The notes: generated by a model not told the origin, from the sequence alone. Numbered from the stretch's first letter, positions 13,500 through 21,090 are shown. The stretch: DNA of 23,709 nt from an uncultured Bacilli bacterium (GCA_934096275.1 CAKOLK010000010.1:1-23709), one strand, 5' to 3'. Numbers and translations are program-made.

Positions 13500-13699
13500 T
13501 TGGTACTTCTCTGTTCTACTGTTTTTCAGGGGACAAAATAGGATATTTTTATGTACGATTTAATTGCCTTTTGTGTAGTTTTATTGTTATTAATTTTATC
13601 AATAAAGCATTGGAAATAGACGAAAAGTACCAACTTAGCATGAGTAGGTACTTTCCTTCAAACTTTAGATATATCATTCTAGAACAGAGAAAGTACTAA
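13500..13699 (+). ncRNA. Structured RNA with 5'-3' closing stem around a tiny hydrophobic ORF (type I toxin mRNA candidate, locus 2)
   Basis: 13500-13518 pairs with 13680-13699 (CTCTGTTCTA with TAGAACAGAG, and GGTACTT with AAAGTACT; one bulge, one G-T). Inside lie an AGGA ribosome site, a 22-codon hydrophobic ORF, and a hairpin AAAGTACC/GGTACTTT (13624-13631 with 13647-13654). The order equals that of locus 1 although the sequences differ. A TTGACA occurs at 13449-13454 but I find no -10 at a proper distance, so the sense promoter is unresolved. Confidence 0.55.
13551..13619 (+). CDS. Tiny hydrophobic peptide (candidate type I toxin)
   Basis: 22 codons. MYDLIAF is followed by a block of Val, Leu and Ile that could span the membrane, ending in a basic tail (SIKHWK). 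The ribosome site AGGA (13540-13543) is about eight bases before the ATG. Compared with the locus 1 peptide it has the same size and hydrophobic profile, without obvious residue identity beyond that. Function is inferred from the surrounding inverted repeats and the opposing promoter. A 69-codon ORF in another frame (13490-13699) is less likely because its upstream site is too close to its ATG. Confidence 0.5.
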   Translation: MYDLIAFCVVLLLLILSIKHWK

Positions 13700-13750
13700 C
13701 CGCTAAATTAGTATATTCTTTTTTACATACTAAATGTGTTCCTCGAATAA

Positions 13751-13779
13751 ATTGTATCAATACTTTTATATAAATGCAA
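13751..13779 (-). promoter_or_regulatory. Minus-strand promoter facing locus 2 (candidate antisense RNA promoter)
   Basis: -35 TTGCAT and -10 TACAAT are exactly 17 bases apart on the minus strand, just downstream of the deacetylase-like gene. A transcript from about 13744 to the terminator at 13391-13417 would be roughly 340 bases and fully antisense to the locus 2 RNA. A nearer -10-like TATACT (13710-13715) could start a shorter one. Alternatively it drives the phase-variable gene through the terminator. Confidence 0.5.
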
Positions 13780-13782
13780 TAA

Positions 13783-14625
13783 TTACACAAATAATTCCTC
13801 TAAAGTTTTGAATGAATATCCTCTTTGTTTTATGTATTTTATCATTGTATCTAATTCATTTACTATATAATTATTAGTATCTAGACTGTATATATTACCT
13901 TTCTTTAAGTCTTTTTTTATATTATCATATAAATAATTATCATATACATACTTAGGTTTAATAGTATTCATTTTATTATTTTTACACGTGTTTAATGTAT
14001 CATAGTTTATTTCATCAGTATAACAATATTTTATATCATAATTAGAGTATTTTTTTAATATTTTATTGGTCTTATTAAGATCAACATCATTATACTTCTT
14101 ATCATATCCATAGTTTCCTATATAATGTCCTTGTTTTATTATAGAATTAACTATATATGGAGACAGTTCTATTATTTTACCATCAATAAAAAAAGTTGCT
14201 TTTATATTATTATCACTTAGTATATTTAGTATTTTATCTATATTATTAGTATTAGATACTCTAAATACTAATGATATATCTTGTTTATCAGTATTTATTC
14301 CAATTATAAACTTATCCAAGTTATCACTTATTAAATCATTAGGAAGTTCATCTTTGTAAACATATAGATTCTCATTATATTTACCTAAGTTTTTCATTTT
14401 CATATAACTTTCTTTTATATTAACTACTTTTCCTTTAGTACCTGATAGTATATAATCATCATATATAACTGATTCCATTGCATAGGTATTAAAATCATCT
14501 TGTTTGCTTACTATCTCTATCATTAAAGGATCTTTGTTTTTAGATAGTTCAACCATTTTATCGGTATAATAAAAACTAAAACAAGTAAGAAATGCTATTC
14601 CTATAATCTGAAACATCTTTTTCAT
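13783..14625 (-). CDS. Degenerate polysaccharide deacetylase-like protein (probably inactive)
   Basis: 280 residues with an N-terminal hydrophobic segment (about 5-20) for membrane anchoring or export. Residues about 118-175 follow the NodB deacetylase fold: SLVFRVSNTNNIDKILNILSDNNIKATFFIDGK, then SPYIVNSIIKQGHYIGNYGY. The catalytic motifs are changed: TFDDG has become VFRVS (about 120-124), and the metal-binding HxxxH after GHEIGNH has become NYGYDK, leaving one histidine (His167). So the metal triad is missing and a binding or structural role is more likely than deacetylation. It lies downstream of the 194-residue membrane protein, separated by a terminator; GTGGTGAT precedes the ATG. Confidence 0.75.
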   Translation of the reverse strand: MKKMFQIIGIAFLTCFSFYYTDKMVELSKNKDPLMIEIVSKQDDFNTYAMESVIYDDYILSGTKGKVVNIKESYMKMKNLGKYNENLYVYKDELPNDLISDNLDKFIIGINTDKQDISLVFRVSNTNNIDKILNILSDNNIKATFFIDGKIIELSPYIVNSIIKQGHYIGNYGYDKKYNDVDLNKTNKILKKYSNYDIKYCYTDEINYDTLNTCKNNKMNTIKPKYVYDNYLYDNIKKDLKKGNIYSLDTNNYIVNELDTMIKYIKQRGYSFKTLEELFV

Positions 14626-14646
14626 GATATCACCACTTAATTATAT

Positions 14647-14678
14647 GAAAAAAGAACAAGGTTTTAGACCTTATTCTT
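14647..14678 (-). terminator. Terminator of the 194-residue membrane protein gene
   Basis: An 11-bp stem with one G-T pair (14652-14662 with 14668-14678) is followed on the minus strand by TTTTTTC. It overlaps the stop codon of the gene upstream. Confidence 0.8.
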
Positions 14679-15255
14679 GAGTTATTTCAGCACTTTCTAT
14701 TATGTAATTATTATTCATATATTTTTCTTTACTATTTTTTATAGTTATAGTTGCACTTTTATTATTATCTAATGTAAACTTTATTCCACCTTCATTACAA
14801 TTATTACTTGGTATAACTGTCATATCTTTCACTTTTCTATCTGATTTAACTTCGATGAAATCCATTTCATAGTTTATAGAATTATCTATTTTAAAAGATG
14901 GATATTTGTTTATAAAGACTTTTCCTTTTTTATTAATAACATATAAATTAAACATTGAGTTATCACTACAAGTTCTAGTAGCAGAAATCTTAGCAACACC
15001 ATATGGAAATGATTTACCCAGTTGTACTGCGGAGATTTCGTTAACATATTTTAAAGTAGAGTCTTCAATTTTAAAGTATATATTTTTATTAAAGTAAACT
15101 ATATTTTCATCTTCTTTTATATCTATATTATTAGTATTATCTGTTTCTTCTTTTTGCATATCATTTCTTACATATAAAATACCATATGTAATTAAGAATA
15201 TTCCACTTAGTAAAAGGAATAATGCAAAGTATCTTAAGTTACTTCTTTTTTTCAT
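14671..15255 (-). CDS. Unknown single-span membrane protein
   Basis: 194 residues: a basic start (MKKRSNLR), one strong membrane segment (about 8-28), then an extracytoplasmic part rich in beta-prone Ile/Asn/Lys. Two cysteines in the outer part (TRTCSDN and SNNCNEGG) could form a disulfide. I recognise no family. It is the first gene of a small minus-strand cluster with the deacetylase-like gene; GTAGTGAT precedes the ATG. Confidence 0.7.
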   Translation of the reverse strand: MKKRSNLRYFALFLLLSGIFLITYGILYVRNDMQKEETDNTNNIDIKEDENIVYFNKNIYFKIEDSTLKYVNEISAVQLGKSFPYGVAKISATRTCSDNSMFNLYVINKKGKVFINKYPSFKIDNSINYEMDFIEVKSDRKVKDMTVIPSNNCNEGGIKFTLDNNKSATITIKNSKEKYMNNNYIIESAEITQE

Positions 15256-15303
15256 ATCATCACTACCTTATATTAATGATAATATTTATTTTAAAAAAAA
15301 GCA

Positions 15304-15328
15304 AGAAAAAAAGAATATTTCTATTCTT
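15304..15328 (-). terminator. Terminator of rpmF
   Basis: A 7-bp stem AAGAATA/TATTCTT (15311-15317 with 15322-15328) is followed on the minus strand by TTTTTCTTG. The rpmF stop lies in the loop and 3' arm. Confidence 0.75.
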
Positions 15329-15503
15329 CAACTTTCTTAATAACTTCTTTTCCTTTATATTCTCCACATGATTTACATACACGGTGAGATTTAACTATTG
15401 CACCACAACTAGGACATTTTGTTACTCCTTTTGCAGTAAGAGCCATATGCGCTCTTCTTGTTCTAGCTCTTGTCTTAGAAACTTTTCTTGCTGGAACTGC
15501 CAT
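15321..15503 (-). CDS. rpmF: 50S ribosomal protein L32
   Basis: 60 residues with the classic start MAVPARKVSKTRARTRRAH and the zinc-binding set CPSC...CKSC (cysteines about 30, 33, 43, 46). GAAGGAGTGAT precedes the ATG. Unlike in many bacteria, no yceD/DUF177 gene stands upstream; the gene is alone behind its own promoter. Confidence 0.97.
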   Translation of the reverse strand: MAVPARKVSKTRARTRRAHMALTAKGVTKCPSCGAIVKSHRVCKSCGEYKGKEVIKKVEE

Positions 15504-15554
15504 TTATATCACTCCTTCTTCATCCTATTTGACTAATTTGTCACTGCTTTATAA

Positions 15555-15583
15555 ATTATACACTATTGTTTGAAAAAATACAA
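15555..15583 (-). promoter_or_regulatory. Promoter of rpmF
   Basis: On the minus strand, -35 TTGTAT and a consensus -10 TATAAT are exactly 17 bases apart, about 50 bases before the start codon. Confidence 0.65.
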
Positions 15584-15594
15584 GTTTTTTTTAA

Positions 15595-16044
15595 TTATTT
15601 ACAGGTATATCCTTCATTTTCAAGATCTTTTTTAGAATCATCGTAAGTATCATAACCGTCTTCAACATTTAATTCTTTCTTATCAGCATCTGTCATTTTA
15701 TCAAGTTCCATTTTAATTGATACTCCAACTTCTGAAGATGTGGTATTAACTTTATAGTCTACTCCTTTTTTATTTCCGTATTTGTCATCAAATGATTCTT
15801 TTAATGAATCTTCTAAAATTTTAGCAAATCCATCTTGTTGTCCAGTTGTATCAAATGATATATTCATATCGATATTAGTAACTTTGTTTCCATTGAACTC
15901 TGCTTTTATTAGTTCATTCATTTTCATACCTTCACTATCACTAGTTTTTGTACATTCTAATGTTTTAACTTCTCCTGCACAACCTGATAAAGTTGCAATT
16001 GATAGAGCTAATACTCCAATCATAAAATATTTTTTCTTTGTCAT
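15595..16044 (-). CDS. Uncharacterised lipoprotein
   Basis: 149 residues. A lipoprotein signal peptide (MTKKK, hydrophobic core, lipobox LSGC) puts the lipidated cysteine at residue 22, so the mature protein sits on the outer face of the membrane. The mature part is acidic and lysine-rich, with a region NGNKVTNIDMNISFDT reminiscent of small YehR/DUF1307-like lipoproteins, but the match is loose. A second cysteine near residue 31 and one at the C-terminus (YTCK) could pair. AAAAGGAG precedes the ATG. Confidence 0.8.
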   Translation of the reverse strand: MTKKKYFMIGVLALSIATLSGCAGEVKTLECTKTSDSEGMKMNELIKAEFNGNKVTNIDMNISFDTTGQQDGFAKILEDSLKESFDDKYGNKKGVDYKVNTTSSEVGVSIKMELDKMTDADKKELNVEDGYDTYDDSKKDLENEGYTCK

Positions 16045-16105
16045 AATTAAAACTCCTTTTCTTTTTATATATTAAGTATAACATTTAAACTTAATAAAAG
16101 AAACC

Positions 16106-16834
16106 TTATCTTATAGATTTTAAAAAATCTTTTGATTTTAAGTAAAGTCCTGTATATCTTTCGTAGTATCCTTCGAGAAACTTATTAATTTCATACTTGT
16201 TTTTATCTAGTATATTTAATTCTTTTATTTTTGATATATCTACATAATAAAACATTCTAAGTAGTTTTATTGTTTTTATATCAGTTACATATTCATTAGT
16301 ATAACAATTCTTACAAACATATCCTCCAGAGTCACTACTTATGGTCATTATTTCATTTTTAGAACCACATATACTACAGTGATCTAGTATTGGTTTTACA
16401 CCAAGGTATTCTAAGAATTTAAGTTCAACGATATTAGTAATAATCATTGGATCAAATAAATCGTTTATCTTTATGATAGCTGATTCCATTATATCAAATA
16501 AATCGTAGTTATTTGTTTCTTTTATTACTTGATTAGTTAGATCCACTAAGTACGCTAAATACCCTATTCTAGAAAAATCTGTTTTAATATTTTTTAACTC
16601 ATCTATTATGTCCGCTTCGATTAAGGTAGATAGTCCATCTTCTTTATATGATATATAAAAATAACCATAAGTTAGTTTTAGTGAAACACTTCTTAGTTTA
16701 CTTTTAATATTTCTACATCCTTTAGAAATGACTCCGATTGTTCCATATTCTTTTGTTAAGATATGTAATACTTTACTAGATTCTTTATAATTTATATCTT
16801 TAATTATTATTCCTTTTACTTTCTCTATCTTCAT
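16106..16834 (-). CDS. recO: DNA repair protein RecO
   Basis: Recombination mediator that loads RecA with RecF/RecR and anneals strands. The 242 residues have the N-terminal OB-fold with KGIIIKDINYKESSKVLHILTKEYGTIGVISKG, a helical middle, and a zinc-finger pair Cys153/Cys156 and Cys174/Cys177 (CSIC, CKNC). It is the last gene of the rpsU-recO operon and overlaps the 3' end of yqzL, so it is probably translationally coupled; its own ribosome site is weak. Confidence 0.95.
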   Translation of the reverse strand: MKIEKVKGIIIKDINYKESSKVLHILTKEYGTIGVISKGCRNIKSKLRSVSLKLTYGYFYISYKEDGLSTLIEADIIDELKNIKTDFSRIGYLAYLVDLTNQVIKETNNYDLFDIMESAIIKINDLFDPMIITNIVELKFLEYLGVKPILDHCSICGSKNEIMTISSDSGGYVCKNCYTNEYVTDIKTIKLLRMFYYVDISKIKELNILDKNKYEINKFLEGYYERYTGLYLKSKDFLKSIR

Positions 16835-16913
16835 CTTTTTCTATTTCTTTCATAAAAAGATAGTATTTTAAATCTCCAGTATTTTTAAATAATTTCCAAA
16901 GTATATCATTCAT
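16800..16913 (-). CDS. yqzL: Small YqzL-family protein
   Basis: A 37-codon gene between era and recO, with AGGTGA before the ATG. The start MNDILWKLFKNTGDLKYYL follows the pattern of Bacillus YqzL (W-K-x-F-x-x-T-G-[DN]-[IL]-x-x-Y-L, then K-E-[IL]-E-K), which occupies the same place in that genus. Its last 35 bases overlap recO in another frame. Function of the family is unknown. Confidence 0.8.
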   Translation of the reverse strand: MNDILWKLFKNTGDLKYYLFMKEIEKDEDRESKRNNN

Positions 16914-16916
16914 TAT

Positions 16917-16939
16917 TATCACCTAATAATATAGTGATA
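16917..16939 (-). promoter_or_regulatory. Hairpin covering the yqzL ribosome binding site
   Basis: TATCAC (16917-16922) pairs with GTGATA (16934-16939). On the mRNA strand this hides part of the yqzL AGGTGA site, so yqzL/recO translation may depend on ribosomes finishing era. On the plus strand the same hairpin has a T-run after it and looks like a terminator, but no plus-strand gene is present. Confidence 0.4.
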
Positions 16940-16944
16940 CTTTT

Positions 16945-17829
16945 TTAATCATTTAATTCAGTAATACCTAAATATTCAAAAATATTTTCTTTTTCTCTCC
17001 AGTTTTTTATAGTTTTTACATATAGTTCTAAGAATACTTTTTTTCCTAGTAATTCTTCAATCTCTACTCGTGATGCGCTTCCAATCTTTTTTAACATAGA
17101 ACCTTGTTTTCCTATAACAATCTTTTTTAGATTATCTCTATCTACAATAATTAAAGCATTTATATAAGCACTATCTTTCTTATATGAAATATTTTCTATA
17201 AGACACGTAATAGCATGAGGTACTTCTTCCTTTGTTAACATAAGGACTTTTTCTCTAATGATTTCACTTATCATAAAGTTTTCTGATACATTAGTAACAA
17301 CATCATCATCAAAATATTTTATATCATCTTTTAAATGAGTCTTAATCACTTTAATAAGTTCTTTAATATTATCTCCTTTTAAAGAAGATGTTGGAACTAT
17401 ATCAAGGAAATTATACATATCTTTTAAATTAACTATTTCAGTAATTAATTTTTCTTTTTTTATTTTATCAGTTTTATTAAGTACTAAAATTACTTCTTTT
17501 TCTTCTTGTTTTAGTTTATTTAAGATCTTTTCATCACCTTTACCAAATCCTGATGCTATATCTACGATAAATAAAACTATATCATTTTCCATTGCTTCAT
17601 AGGCTTTTTTGTTAAGAACTGTTCCAAGTTTATTTGATGCTTTAGCAATACCTGGAGTGTCTACGAATACTATTTGAGTATCAGTATCATTATATATACC
17701 ATAGATATTGTTTCTAGTAGTTCCTACTTTATCACTAGTTATTGCAAGTTTTTTATTCATTATTTTATTGAGTAGTGTTGATTTACCTACATTAGGTCTT
17801 CCTACGATTGAAACGAATCCACTTTTCAT
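16945..17829 (-). CDS. era: GTPase Era
   Basis: Essential GTPase that binds the 3' end of 16S rRNA during 30S assembly. The G domain has G1 GRPNVGKS (10-17), switch TT, G3 DTPG (57-60) and G4 NKTD (118-121). The C-terminal KH domain has the GKQG loop (IVIGKQGSMLKKIG) and ends NWRE...LGI. 294 residues is normal length. Its ATG overlaps the cdd stop (ATGA). Confidence 0.98.
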   Translation of the reverse strand: MKSGFVSIVGRPNVGKSTLLNKIMNKKLAITSDKVGTTRNNIYGIYNDTDTQIVFVDTPGIAKASNKLGTVLNKKAYEAMENDIVLFIVDIASGFGKGDEKILNKLKQEEKEVILVLNKTDKIKKEKLITEIVNLKDMYNFLDIVPTSSLKGDNIKELIKVIKTHLKDDIKYFDDDVVTNVSENFMISEIIREKVLMLTKEEVPHAITCLIENISYKKDSAYINALIIVDRDNLKKIVIGKQGSMLKKIGSASRVEIEELLGKKVFLELYVKTIKNWREKENIFEYLGITELND

Positions 17830-18200
17830 GATATACCTCTGAATTCATTAATGCAAAAGTCAGTATATTTATATTCTGTTACTTTATCTTTATCATAGAT
17901 AAATATTTTTGTGTCTTTAGTAAAGAATTCTGTAAATACTTGTCTACATAGCATACAAGGAAATGGATGCACTCCAGATGATGCAATGTGTAGTTCTTTA
18001 AAATCATTTTTCCCATAACCAGAAGATATAGCATTAAATATAGCAACACGTTCTGCACATACAGTAGCGCCATATGAAACATTTTCAATATTTACACCAG
18101 AAAACTCTTTATTATCATTAGTAACAACAATTGCACAAACTTTATAGTTAGAATAAGGACTATAAGAATTGTTTAATAATTTATTTAGTTTTTCTCTCAT
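17826..18200 (-). CDS. cdd: Cytidine deaminase
   Basis: Deaminates cytidine/deoxycytidine in pyrimidine salvage; a homotetrameric zinc enzyme. 124 residues starting MREKLNKLL. The zinc ligands and catalytic glutamate are C48-A-E50 and PCMLC (Cys82, Cys85), and the SPYSNYKVCA start is typical. Longer in-frame readings upstream lack family resemblance and run into dgkA, so I use this ATG, which has AGAGG from the dgkA end as ribosome site. It overlaps era by four bases. Confidence 0.95.
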   Translation of the reverse strand: MREKLNKLLNNSYSPYSNYKVCAIVVTNDNKEFSGVNIENVSYGATVCAERVAIFNAISSGYGKNDFKELHIASSGVHPFPCMLCRQVFTEFFTKDTKIFIYDKDKVTEYKYTDFCINEFRGIS

Positions 18201-18202
18201 AA

Positions 18203-18607
18203 TTAACCTCTGAAAAATTCTATTAATTTTGGTAAATAAATTAATATACCAAGAATAAATGCAAATATTGATGCAATTCCTACTGCTCCACTGGCACAAT
18301 CTTTAGCAACTTTAGCAAGTGGTTTTTTTTCAGTAGTAACTAAATTAACTACTGATTCGATTGCAGTATTAATCATCTCAAGAGATAAAATCATTCCAAT
18401 AAGAAGAATAACTACTAATCTTTCAGTATATGATATACCAAGAATAATTCCTAGTATCATAGCTATAATTCCCATTACTAACATGACTATTATGTTTTGT
18501 TCATGATAAAATGCATATCTAATTCCTTCATAACAATATTTAAAAGATAATGTAAATCTTTTAAAACTTTTTTTATTTTCCTTGAATATTTGTGAATCTT
18601 TTTCCAT
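18203..18607 (-). CDS. dgkA: Diacylglycerol/undecaprenol kinase
   Basis: A small integral membrane kinase; in Gram-positives it mainly phosphorylates undecaprenol, recycling the cell-wall lipid carrier. 134 residues with three or more membrane segments. The catalytic features are the SFKYCYEGIRYAFYHEQN N-terminal helix, EMINTAIE with glutamate, and the following K-x-x-KDCASGAV motif. GGAG before the ATG lies within ybeY, with which it overlaps by 35 bases. Confidence 0.95.
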   Translation of the reverse strand: MEKDSQIFKENKKSFKRFTLSFKYCYEGIRYAFYHEQNIIVMLVMGIIAMILGIILGISYTERLVVILLIGMILSLEMINTAIESVVNLVTTEKKPLAKVAKDCASGAVGIASIFAFILGILIYLPKLIEFFRG

Positions 18608-19052
18608 TTAAAATCAACTCCTGTTTTTCAAACATTATTTTTTCATCTTCTTTTTCCATATGATCATACCCTAGTAAATGAAGTAGACCATGTACACTTA
18701 AAAAGCATAATTCTCTAATTAAAGTGTGACCATAATCTTTACTTTGCTCTATTGCTTTATCTACTGATATGTAGATGTCTCCAAGAACAGTTTTTGAAGA
18801 ATAGTTTTCTTCTTCTTTTTCATCAAGTAATGCAAAACTAATTACATCTGTTTCTCTATCGATATTACGATACTTTTTATTTAAATCGTGAATTGTAGGA
18901 TTGTCCACTAAAATGACATTGAAATATATATCTTTTAGTCCTTCTACTTTAATTGCATGATTTAAGATTTTTTTGATACATCTAATTTCTTTTTTTAGGT
19001 TGTACTGTGTATTATTATAAATATTGTAATTTTTTATACCATTAAAAACCAT
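18573..19052 (-). CDS. ybeY: Endoribonuclease YbeY (16S rRNA maturation)
   Basis: A single-strand endoribonuclease for 16S rRNA 3' processing and ribosome quality control. The 159 residues contain the zinc motif HGLLHLLGYDH (His121, His125, His131), plus the upstream NKKYRNIDRETDVISFAL and LGDIYIS stretches. It overlaps vanZ by 19 bases upstream and dgkA by 35 bases downstream. Confidence 0.96.
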   Translation of the reverse strand: MVFNGIKNYNIYNNTQYNLKKEIRCIKKILNHAIKVEGLKDIYFNVILVDNPTIHDLNKKYRNIDRETDVISFALLDEKEEENYSSKTVLGDIYISVDKAIEQSKDYGHTLIRELCFLSVHGLLHLLGYDHMEKEDEKIMFEKQELILNGKRFTNIQGK

Positions 19053-19636
19053 ATTACACCTCCGACTAGTACTATTACTAATATATCAATTAACCACTCT
19101 TTTTTCAACCAATCTGGTAAAATATCTTCAAATCTATCAAATAATCTATATATGAAGTATCCAAGTAATGCCCCGAGTACATTTAATATAATATCATCTA
19201 CATCAAATACTCTACCTATAATTGACTGGATAAGTTCAATTGATAAAGATACAATAAAGGCATATCCCATTACTGAAAGTGGCTTTTTTAAGTCTAAATA
19301 ATATGTTATATAAAGTCCATATGGTAAGAAAAGTAATAAGTTACCAAATATATTTCTATAAAATAGATTACTTCCAAAGTCATATCTTAATATTTCTTTA
19401 AAGGGAATTAAATTAGCACTAGCCCATGATACATCTTGATATGTAACAGCATGAAATAAACATAGTATATAAAGTATAAATAATAAATTAAATATTTCTT
19501 TATATAGAATAGCTTTTTCATTATTCTTTCTAAGATAACCTACCCTTACCGTAATTGCCACAATAACAGCCATAGCAATCATTGGCCAAGAATACTCTAA
19601 TATTAATAATACTTGTTCTTTTAATTCTATTAGCAT
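19034..19636 (-). CDS. VanZ-like family membrane protein
   Basis: 200 residues with about five membrane segments. Family signatures are visible: NLIPFKEILRYD, GNLLLFLPYGLYI, SLSIELIQSI, and GRVFDVDDIILNVLGALLGYFIYR. VanZ-like proteins are of unclear biochemical function; the founding member gives low teicoplanin resistance. It occupies the place next to ybeY where phoH usually sits in Bacillota. AAGGAG precedes the ATG, and the stop overlaps ybeY. Confidence 0.9.
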   Translation of the reverse strand: MLIELKEQVLLILEYSWPMIAMAVIVAITVRVGYLRKNNEKAILYKEIFNLLFILYILCLFHAVTYQDVSWASANLIPFKEILRYDFGSNLFYRNIFGNLLLFLPYGLYITYYLDLKKPLSVMGYAFIVSLSIELIQSIIGRVFDVDDIILNVLGALLGYFIYRLFDRFEDILPDWLKKEWLIDILVIVLVGGVIWFLMV

Positions 19637-19645
19637 ATTTGCTCC

Positions 19646-20800
19646 TTACTCTTGTTTATTTTCTTCTGGTTTTTTTGATTCTTTTTCCAAAGAAATATCT
19701 TCATAAGTTTTAATAAAAACCTCTATAAACATTTTACCATTTTCTTTATAATTTTTCAAAACTTTTTCATAAATAATATATTCTTTATCTTCAAGAGACT
19801 TATTCATACTAGAAATAACATTGTCATGTAGTATAGTTATCATCTCTTTATCAGTATATTTTTTCTTAATACTATGAGTATTTTTTTTATTTTGTATTTT
19901 TAAAGTAAGTAAATTGTTTTTCATTAAAACATTTTCTTTTTCATTAGATATTTTTTTATTTATTTTAAACAGTGATAAGTCTTTATTAAAAATATTTATA
20001 ATTAATCTACTTTCTCCATCATCACTTTTAGTTAGAATACTTCTTGTATCACTCATATTAGCCTTTATTAAATACCAAACCTCAGCATAAACAGTAGCAT
20101 TTGATTTTACTCTTGCAACAACATTTTCATTTCTAAAGATGTTGCCTGATACAATCACATCTCCTTTTTTAACGTAATCATCTTTATTTTTTAGTATTTC
20201 TCCACTTGATGCATAGATGTCTCTTATGTACCCGTTTTTAGAAGCCACAATATCAGTCGCAGTATCAATAATAATTTTTTTATTTTTATCTTTTCTTTCT
20301 ATTACTTTAACATTAAGTACTACTCCTTTTCTTTCAAGTTCAATCCACTCTATCTTAGTTTTATTATCATTTTTAATTTTATTTTTAATGGTTTCTAATT
20401 CATGATAACTTTTACCATAACTATATAAAGTAATACCATTTTTTTCAAGTTCACTTTTTAAAAGAGTTTTTAATTCAGTACTTTCTGTTTCATAGTTTAT
20501 AAATAGTACAAAGTTAGTAAATAGAATAATTATAAATATAGAAAGTAAAAAAAATATAAGAAACATTCTATATCTTTTAAATAAGTATTTTATTCTATTT
20601 ATTCCACTTGTTTTTATTATATTTATTTCATAAGTAGTTTTTATATTTTTAATTTTTGTATAGTTAATATATGTTGTTTTAAAAGTAATTACATTTTTTC
20701 CATATTCTATATCATATATATCAATACCAAGTTTAAATAACTTAGAAAGAATTCTTTTAGGATTTTTACCTTTTATTTGAATTACATAGTAATTGATCAT
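19646..20800 (-). CDS. yqfD: YqfD-family sporulation-type membrane protein
   Basis: 384 residues: an N-terminal cytoplasmic part (about 1-77), one strong membrane segment (about 78-103), and a long outer part with the conserved GYIRDIYASSGEILKNKDDYVKKGDVIVSG stretch. YqfD of Bacillus is made under sporulation control and sits next to YqfC. Its end is charged and rich in Glu/Lys. Upstream yqfC ends three bases before it, and TAGGTGAT spans the yqfC stop as ribosome site. Presence here suggests sporulation ability or an ancestral remnant; the outer part looks intact. Confidence 0.88.
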   Translation of the reverse strand: MINYYVIQIKGKNPKRILSKLFKLGIDIYDIEYGKNVITFKTTYINYTKIKNIKTTYEINIIKTSGINRIKYLFKRYRMFLIFFLLSIFIIILFTNFVLFINYETESTELKTLLKSELEKNGITLYSYGKSYHELETIKNKIKNDNKTKIEWIELERKGVVLNVKVIERKDKNKKIIIDTATDIVASKNGYIRDIYASSGEILKNKDDYVKKGDVIVSGNIFRNENVVARVKSNATVYAEVWYLIKANMSDTRSILTKSDDGESRLIINIFNKDLSLFKINKKISNEKENVLMKNNLLTLKIQNKKNTHSIKKKYTDKEMITILHDNVISSMNKSLEDKEYIIYEKVLKNYKENGKMFIEVFIKTYEDISLEKESKKPEENKQE

Positions 20801-20803
20801 AAA

Positions 20804-21037
20804 TCACCTATATTCTATTTTATCAATATTACCCTTAATTAAGAGTTCATGGTCATATAGTTTATTTATAATTAAATTAGATCCACTTATTAAAAGATTA
20901 AATGAAAAACAATCTATAAGTATTCTATCATCATCAAATACTAAAATAGATTTATAGTTTACTATATTTACTTTATCTTTATATAAGTTAATCTTTAAAT
21001 TATCATCTTTTATATATTCAAGTATTTTAGAAAACAT
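20804..21037 (-). CDS. yqfC: YqfC-family protein
   Basis: 77 residues, beta-strand rich, with motifs DDDRILIDCF, NLLISGSNLII and LLIKGNIDKIEY, matching the YabP/YqfC fold of sporulation-associated proteins. It stands directly before yqfD as in Bacillus. AGGTGAT precedes the ATG. It is somewhat shorter than usual (about 90). Confidence 0.85.
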   Translation of the reverse strand: MFSKILEYIKDDNLKINLYKDKVNIVNYKSILVFDDDRILIDCFSFNLLISGSNLIINKLYDHELLIKGNIDKIEYR

Positions 21038-21060
21038 GTAATCACCTAAATAATTGTATG

Positions 21061-21090
21061 AAAAAAAGACCTAATTAATGATTAAGTCTT
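21061..21090 (-). terminator. Terminator-like hairpin at the end of yqeY
   Basis: A stem of about 10 bp with one mismatch (21066-21075 with 21081-21090) is followed on the minus strand by a run of seven T. Since the operon goes on, it likely gives partial termination, lowering yqfC and later genes relative to rpsU-yqeY. Confidence 0.7.

Noticed and set aside
13490..13699. A 69-codon plus-strand ORF across toxin locus 2
   Set aside because: Its G-rich upstream site is only two bases from the ATG, and its ends are made of the inverted repeat arms. The 22-codon frame inside has a better ribosome site and a clear hydrophobic profile.
18201..18299. N-terminal extension of cytidine deaminase
   Set aside because: The extra residues are read from dgkA in another frame and have no family resemblance; the inner ATG has a ribosome site.
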